Positions 59,654-64,000 of a stretch of DNA of 64,000 nt are shown here, piece by piece. Positions within the stretch are counted from its first letter, which is position 1. Every line of letters starts with the position of its first letter. The notes beneath the pieces were generated by a model. The model ran no database searches and was not told the origin of the DNA. It saw nothing but the letters and a program-made list of their open reading frames with translations. The stretch lies in the NCBI RefSeq assembly GCF_014649955.1, contig NZ_BMUA01000004.1, positions 310,001 to 374,000 on the forward strand, read 5' to 3'. The position numbers were made by a program, and so were the translations under genes. This stretch comes from Streptomyces violascens. Its GTDB lineage: Bacteria; Actinomycetota; Actinomycetes; Streptomycetales; Streptomycetaceae.

Positions 59654-60459
59654 AGGACCAATCCTCCGATGCACCACGCGCCGAGCACCAGCGCGATCCG
59701 TCCGAACTCCCAGTCGCCCGCCTGCTCCAGCACGGCGGCGGACTGCGGCAGGAACACCCCGCGGAAGCCCTGGCACATCCACTTCAGCGGGAAGAACGCG
59801 CTGATGTCGAGCAGCCAGTCCGGCAGCGTACCCACCGGAATGTAGACACCGGAGATGAACTGGAGCACCAGGAAGGGCAGTACGACCACCGAGCTCGCGC
59901 TCTTGCCCGACTTCGGCAGGCTGCTGATCGCGATGCCGAGCAGGGCGCAGCCGGTGATGCCGAGGACGAAGATCCACGAGAACTCCAGCCACTTCGTCGC
60001 CGTCGTCGGCAGGTCGAGGTCGAACAGGGTCGCCCCGAAGAGCAGCAGTACGGCCGTCTCGGCGATGCCCGTGGCGAGCACCAGCCAGACCTTGCCGAGG
60101 AAGTACGCGGCGGGTGGCATCGGCGTACCGCGGAGCCGGCGCAGCACCTTCTCGTCCCGCTCGATGGCGATCGAGATGCCGAGCGACTGGAAGCTGACCG
60201 ACATGATGCCCGCCGCGATCATGCCCGCGGCGTACAGCTGCGAGGCCGTGATCCCGGCGTTCTCGACCTGGCCGCTGAAGATCGACGCGAACAGGGCGAG
60301 GAAGACGACCGGGAAGGCGAAGGTGAAGATCACCTGGTCCCGCCGGCGGACGAACTGCTTGATCTCCAGTGCGCCGCGGCGCAGGCCGAGGGACCAGGTG
60401 CCGGGCAGTCGGGGAGCCCCCGCACGGGAGGAAACGAGGGTGTCGGTGGTGGTGGTCAT
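59611..60459 (-). CDS. ABC-2 type exporter permease
   Basis: A 282-residue membrane protein with six hydrophobic helices. The N-terminal cytoplasmic region leads into FVRRRDQVIFTFAFPVVFLA. ERDEKVLRRLRGTPMPPAAY is the coupling segment typical of drug and lipid ABC-2 permeases. Its start overlaps the ATPase stop by 4 nt and its end overlaps the kinase gene. A single permease gene implies a homodimer with the ATPase. Confidence 0.9.
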   Translation of the reverse strand: MTTTTDTLVSSRAGAPRLPGTWSLGLRRGALEIKQFVRRRDQVIFTFAFPVVFLALFASIFSGQVENAGITASQLYAAGMIAAGIMSVSFQSLGISIAIERDEKVLRRLRGTPMPPAAYFLGKVWLVLATGIAETAVLLLFGATLFDLDLPTTATKWLEFSWIFVLGITGCALLGIAISSLPKSGKSASSVVVLPFLVLQFISGVYIPVGTLPDWLLDISAFFPLKWMCQGFRGVFLPQSAAVLEQAGDWEFGRIALVLGAWCIGGLVLCLLTFRWKSRRDG

Positions 60460-61325
60460 CGTGCTTCCTCCCCCTGCGGGTCCAGCTGGCCGGTGAGCCG
60501 CAGGTAGACGTCCTCAAGGGTGGGCCGGCCGATCCTGAGGCCGGGGATCTCGCCGTCGAAGCGGTGCATCAGCTCGGCGACGGTGCGGGTCGGCGTCTCG
60601 GTGCGCAGGGTGCGCGGCGAGCCGTCGACCTCGGTCCACTCGACGGTGGCGCCGGTGCCGAGGCTCTGCCGCAGCGCGGCGGGCTCGCCCTCGGCGACGA
60701 CCTTGCCGCCCGCGATCACCGCGAGCCGGTCGGCGAGGGCTTCGGCCTCCTCCAGGTAGTGCGTGGTCAGGACGATGGTGGTGCCCTCGCGCGCGAGCAG
60801 CCGGATCAGCTCCCAGAACTGGCGCCGGGCCGCCGGGTCGAAGCCGGTCGTGGGTTCGTCCAGGAGCAGCAGTTCGGGTCCGCCGATCACGCCGAGCGCG
60901 ACATCGAGGCGCCGCCGCTGGCCGCCCGAGAGGCCCTTGATCCGGGCCGACGCCTTCTTCTCCAGGCCGACCAGGGCGATGACCTGCTCCGGGTCGCGCG
61001 GGTTCGGGTAGTAGCGGGCGAAGTGGTGCACGGTCTCGCGGACCGTGAGCTCGGCGGGAGCCGACTCGTCCTGCCACACGATGCCGACCCGCGAGCGCCA
61101 GGCGCGCCCGGCACTCGCCGGGTCGGCCCCGAGGACCGACACCTCGCCGCCGTCCCTGCCGCGGTGGCCCTGCAGGATCTCCACCGTGGTGCTCTTGCCG
61201 GCCCCGTTGGGGCCGAGGATGCCGAAGACCTCTCCGTGCCGGATGCCGAGGTCCAGTCCGTCGACCGCGGTGACCTCGCCGTACTGCTTGCGAAGTCCGC
61301 GTACATCAACCGCCAGTTGTGTCAT
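60456..61325 (-). CDS. ABC exporter ATP-binding protein (DrrA-like)
   Basis: A 289-residue ATPase. Walker A is GPNGAGKST near residue 40, the Q-loop is in VGIVWQDESAP, the signature is LSGGQRRRLD, Walker B is LLLLDEPTTGFDP and the H-loop is TTHYLEEAE. The C-terminal extra domain is typical of multidrug exporters. Start at ATG 61325 (MTQLAVDVRGL), the beginning of the conserved domain; the longer open frame is not coding-like. It is the first gene of the ATPase-permease-kinase-regulator operon. Confidence 0.92.
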   Translation of the reverse strand: MTQLAVDVRGLRKQYGEVTAVDGLDLGIRHGEVFGILGPNGAGKSTTVEILQGHRGRDGGEVSVLGADPASAGRAWRSRVGIVWQDESAPAELTVRETVHHFARYYPNPRDPEQVIALVGLEKKASARIKGLSGGQRRRLDVALGVIGGPELLLLDEPTTGFDPAARRQFWELIRLLAREGTTIVLTTHYLEEAEALADRLAVIAGGKVVAEGEPAALRQSLGTGATVEWTEVDGSPRTLRTETPTRTVAELMHRFDGEIPGLRIGRPTLEDVYLRLTGQLDPQGEEAR

Positions 61326-61473
61326 GGCAAAGAGCGTCCCGCGCAACCGTCGGCCCGGGCACCCTCGTGCGGACCTCCTTATGTCCATCGAACGGTGGAC
61401 AGCGTGCTCCGTGCGGCAGAATGAGGCGGCGGCAGGACAGGCAACCACGATGACGGGATGACGGAACGGCGCT

Positions 61474-62112
61474 ATGACCACAACACTTGACGACGTCTCC
61501 TCCGACTCCGGCCATCAGGAGGTGAGCAGCAAGGGGGCGATCGGCGGCAGCCGCGCCTTCGCCTGGCTGCTCGTGATCACCGGCGCGGCCGGACTCGTGG
61601 CGGCCTGGGTCATCACGCTCGACAAGTTCAAGCTCCTCGAGAACCCGAACTTCGTGCCGGGCTGCAGCCTCAACCCGGTCGTGTCCTGCGGCAACATCAT
61701 GAAGAGCGACCAGGCGGCCGCGTTCGGCTTCCCGAATCCGATGCTGGGTCTGGTCGCGTACGGCATCGTCATCTGCGTCGGCATGAGCATCCTGGCGGGC
61801 GGCCGGTTCCGCCGCTGGTACTGGCTGACCTTCAACGCGGGCACGCTGTTCGGCGTCGGATTCGTCAGCTGGCTCCAGTTCGAATCGCTGTACCGCATCA
61901 ACTCGCTGTGCCTGTGGTGCTGCCTGGCGTGGGTCGCCACGATCTTCATGTTCTGGTACGTGACGTCCTTCAACATCCGCAGGGGCCTGCTGCCCGCGCC
62001 GGACTGGGCGAAGAAGTTCCTGTCCGAGTTCACCTGGGTGCTGCCGGTCCTGCACATCGGGATCATCGGCATGCTGATCCTGACCCGCTGGTGGGACTTC
62101 TGGACCAGCTGA
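61474..62112 (+). CDS. Vitamin K epoxide reductase (VKOR) family protein
   Basis: A 212-residue membrane protein with five hydrophobic helices. The loop cysteines are in [13 protein letters not shown], and the CxxC redox centre is in LCLWCCLAW. This is the actinobacterial VKOR, which reoxidises a DsbA-like partner outside the cell and passes electrons to menaquinone. The DsbA-like protein at 20 kb has no signal and is not its obvious partner. Start at ATG 61474. It diverges from the ABC exporter operon. Confidence 0.93.
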   Translation: MTTTLDDVSSDSGHQEVSSKGAIGGSRAFAWLLVITGAAGLVAAWVITLDKFKLLENPNFVPGCSLNPVVSCGNIMKSDQAAAFGFPNPMLGLVAYGIVICVGMSILAGGRFRRWYWLTFNAGTLFGVGFVSWLQFESLYRINSLCLWCCLAWVATIFMFWYVTSFNIRRGLLPAPDWAKKFLSEFTWVLPVLHIGIIGMLILTRWWDFWTS

Positions 62113-62137
62113 CCGGCATCGCCGCAGCTCGGCGGCG

Positions 62138-62160
62138 TTGTCAGTGGCGTGTCATAGGCT
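62138..62160 (+). promoter_or_regulatory. DNA-damage-type promoter of rarA (TTGTCAGTG-N8-TAnnnT)
   Basis: TTGTCAGTG (62138-62146), eight bases, then TAGGCT (62155-62160) is the same motif as in front of ruvC. The GTG start at 62168 is only 7 nt after the -10 box, so the mRNA is probably leaderless. Confidence 0.82.
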
Positions 62161-62167
62161 CGTTGAC

Positions 62168-63523
62168 GTGGAACCCGATCTCTTCACCGCAGCCGCAGAG
62201 GACCGCCAGGAGAAAGACCCGGCGGGCAGCCCTCTGGCCGTACGGATGCGCCCGCGCGTCCTCGACGAGGTGGTCGGCCAGCAGCACCTCCTGAAGCAGG
62301 GCTCGCCGCTGCGGCGCCTGGTGGGGGAGGGCGCCGGCGGCCCGGCCGGACCGTCCTCGGTGATCCTGTGGGGCCCGCCGGGCACGGGCAAGACGACGCT
62401 CGCGTACGTCGTCTCCAAGGCGACCAACAAGCGATTCGTCGAGCTCTCGGCGATCACGGCCGGGGTGAAGGAGGTCCGCGCGGTCATCGACGGCGCGCGC
62501 CGCGCCATCGGCGGCTTCGGCAAGGAGACCGTCCTCTTCCTCGACGAGATCCACCGCTTCTCCAAGGCCCAGCAGGACTCGCTGCTCCCCGCGGTCGAGA
62601 ACCGCTGGGTCACCTTGATCGCGGCGACCACGGAGAACCCGTACTTCTCGGTGATCTCCCCCCTCCTGTCGCGCTCCCTCCTGCTCACCCTCGAACCGCT
62701 CACCGACGACGACCTGAAGGCGCTCGTCCGGCGGGCGCTCACCGAGGAGCGCGGTCTGGGCGGCGCGGTCACCCTGCCCCCGGACGCCGAGGCCCACCTG
62801 CTGCGCATCGCGGGCGGCGACGCACGCCGGGCACTGACCGCCCTGGAGGCGGCGGCCGGCTCCGCGCTCGCCAAGTCGGAGCAGGAGATCACGCTCCAGA
62901 CGCTTGAGGAGACGGTCGACCGGGCGGCGGTGAAGTACGACAAGGGCGGTGACCAGCACTACGACGTGGCGAGCGCCCTGATCAAGTCGATCCGCGGCTC
63001 CGACGTCGACGCGGCGCTGCACTATCTGGCCCGGATGATCGAAGCGGGCGAGGACCCCCGCTTCATCGCCAGGCGCCTGATCATCTCCGCGAGCGAGGAC
63101 ATCGGCCTCGCCGATCCGACCGCGCTGCCCACGGCGGTGGCGGCAGCCCAGGCGGTGGCCCTCATCGGCTTCCCCGAGGCGGCCCTGACCCTGAGCCACG
63201 CCACGATCGCGCTGGCGCTCGCCCCGAAGTCCAACTCCGCGACGACGGCCATCGCGGCGGCGATGGAGGACGTCCGGGGCGGCCTGGCGGGGCCCGTCCC
63301 GCCGCACCTCCGCGACGGCCACTACAAGGGCGCGGCCAAGCTGGGGCACGCGCAGGGCTATGTCTACCCGCACGACGTGCCGGGCGCGATCGCCTCCCAG
63401 CAGTACGCGCCGGACGCGGTGGCGGACCGGCGCTACTACGAGCCGACGCGGTACGGGGCGGAGGCGCGGTATGCGGATGTGGTGGAGCGGGTGCGGGAGC
63501 GTCTGGGCAGGACCGAGGACTAG
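62168..63523 (+). CDS. rarA: Replication-associated recombination protein RarA (MgsA)
   Basis: A 451-residue AAA+ ATPase of normal length. The opening ([16 protein letters not shown]) and Walker A ([10 protein letters not shown], near residue 75) are typical. Walker B is [15 protein letters not shown], sensor 1 is in AATTENPYF, and the C-terminal region has [15 protein letters not shown]. It acts with SSB at stalled replication forks. The GTG at 62168 follows the damage-type promoter directly and has no ribosome site, so leaderless translation is likely. Confidence 0.95.
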   Translation: MEPDLFTAAAEDRQEKDPAGSPLAVRMRPRVLDEVVGQQHLLKQGSPLRRLVGEGAGGPAGPSSVILWGPPGTGKTTLAYVVSKATNKRFVELSAITAGVKEVRAVIDGARRAIGGFGKETVLFLDEIHRFSKAQQDSLLPAVENRWVTLIAATTENPYFSVISPLLSRSLLLTLEPLTDDDLKALVRRALTEERGLGGAVTLPPDAEAHLLRIAGGDARRALTALEAAAGSALAKSEQEITLQTLEETVDRAAVKYDKGGDQHYDVASALIKSIRGSDVDAALHYLARMIEAGEDPRFIARRLIISASEDIGLADPTALPTAVAAAQAVALIGFPEAALTLSHATIALALAPKSNSATTAIAAAMEDVRGGLAGPVPPHLRDGHYKGAAKLGHAQGYVYPHDVPGAIASQQYAPDAVADRRYYEPTRYGAEARYADVVERVRERLGRTED

Positions 63524-63702
63524 CTCCCACCCCGCCCTGGGGTTCGGCTTGAGGTCCGTTGCCCGGGGCGCTGCCCTCCGGCCCCGCTCCTCAAAGGCCG
63601 GAGGGGCTTCACCATGTGGCTCGTCGGGTGCGGACCGTGCGTGGCCGGTCGCGCAGTTCCCCGCGCCCCTGGCAGCCGGCACCGCACCTTCAGCCCAGCG
63701 GG
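63524..63702. repeat. Dispersed repeats between rarA and the DUF2470 gene
   Basis: Between convergent genes, 63641-63670 (starting GTGGCCGGTCGCGCAGTTCC) is the reverse complement of the repeat at 12674-12702 and 12776-12808. A GCCCCGCTCCTCAAAGGCCG-type piece precedes it. No gene is seen. Confidence 0.7.
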
Positions 63703-64000
63703 CTAGCGGGCTGCCGCCTCGAAGAGCTGGTGCATGGCTCGGCGCAGGGCCGTGATGTCCTCGACCGGGTCGGGGAAGTCGAAGCGCGCGTCGAAGGTGT
63801 GGCCGTCGGCCCGGCGGAAACGTACCCGCAGACCGAACCGGTCGAGCGCCAGCGGGGTGACCCCGACGACACCGTCCCGCTCCACGAGCCCGCACAGCAG
63901 CCGCACCCGCTCGCCGTGGGCGGAGTCGAGATGCTGGAGGAGCTCGGTCTCGTGCCGGACGAGGGGATCGGGGGTGGCCCGCGCGAAGTCCTCGGGGTCC
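63703..64000 (-). CDS. DUF2470-domain protein, C-terminal part
   Basis: The last 99 codons are inside the window; the start lies beyond the right edge. The segment begins DPEDFARATPDPLVRHETEL and continues with HLDSAHGERVRLLC, the helix of the DUF2470 (heme/flavin-type pyridoxamine-oxidase-associated) domain. It ends FDARFDFPDPVEDITALRRA. Such domains often follow a split-barrel flavin- or heme-binding part, which here would be off the window. Confidence 0.75.
   Translation of the reverse strand, partial: DPEDFARATPDPLVRHETELLQHLDSAHGERVRLLCGLVERDGVVGVTPLALDRFGLRVRFRRADGHTFDARFDFPDPVEDITALRRAMHQLFEAAAR

Overview
The window is chromosomal DNA from a Streptomyces or a very close relative. The DNA is very GC-rich with strongly G/C-biased third codon positions, and GTG starts and 1-4 nt gene overlaps are frequent. 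It carries the sporulation gene ssgB, a BluB-CobT fusion, a phosphatidylinositol-mannoside operon, relA with a SigR-type promoter, and the short dispersed palindromes typical of Streptomyces intergenic DNA. Gene order matches, from memory, the core-chromosome block of S. coelicolor around ssgB, thrS, ruvCAB, secDF and relA. Most of the window is therefore conserved core genome with a few lineage-specific pieces.

Layout. 0-1.3 kb: two membrane proteins and a HAD phosphatase carrying an in-frame dispersed repeat. 1.3-4.3 kb: the methionine importer metN-metI-metQ behind a small leader ORF ending in a Met/Cys-rich tail. 4.4-11.6 kb: an acetyltransferase, then corrin genes (cobL; a 1156-residue BluB-CobT fusion with a long Pro/Ala-rich N-terminus; a CysG-like dehydrogenase/SUMT). 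11.7-16.5 kb: a SpoU-type RNA methyltransferase, a repeat nest, a membrane Ser/Thr kinase, small proteins, a broken phosphotransferase gene and a frameshifted zinc-ribbon gene. 16.5-17.0 kb: five tRNA genes on the minus strand (three tandem Val-GAC, Cys, Gly). 17.2-23.3 kb: pabB-like and pabC genes, a double GNAT protein, a DsbA-like protein, small membrane proteins, a CGNR regulator, ssgB and a PGPGW protein. 23.3-29.5 kb: two identical tRNA-Val(CAC) genes around an SRPBCC gene, a DnaQ-like exonuclease, a DUF4365 two-gene unit, thrS and a HIT protein. 29.5-38.5 kb: a large membrane protein, an EF-G-like GTPase, the PIM operon (PIP synthase, acyltransferase, mannosyltransferase), a hydrolase and a LemA-like protein. 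38.6-50.3 kb: pdxST, yebC, ruvCAB, yajC-secD-secF-apt and relA. 50.3-53.2 kb: a three-gene unit of Ser/Thr kinase, EACC1-like protein and caspase-like protease. 53.2-64 kb: a DUF349 protein, a cyclophilin, a metallo-beta-lactamase-fold hydrolase, hisS, an ABC exporter with its two-component system, a VKOR protein, rarA and a partial DUF2470 gene.

How the genes work together. The metNIQ importer and the corrin genes both bear on one-carbon and methionine metabolism. The pabB/pabC pair makes p-aminobenzoate for folate. The PIM operon makes phosphatidylinositol and begins its mannosylation. YajC-SecD-SecF are accessory subunits of the Sec translocon. ruvCAB and rarA both act on stalled or recombining forks, and both have the same spaced motif TTGTCAGTG-N8-TAnnnT in front of them, the LexA-independent DNA-damage promoter type described for actinobacteria.

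The best candidate for a little-described system is the kinase-EACC1-caspase operon at 50304-53161. It looks like a compact signalling-to-protease conflict (abortive response) module sitting directly behind relA. All functional statements are read from sequence motifs and family knowledge; no searches or alignments were run.
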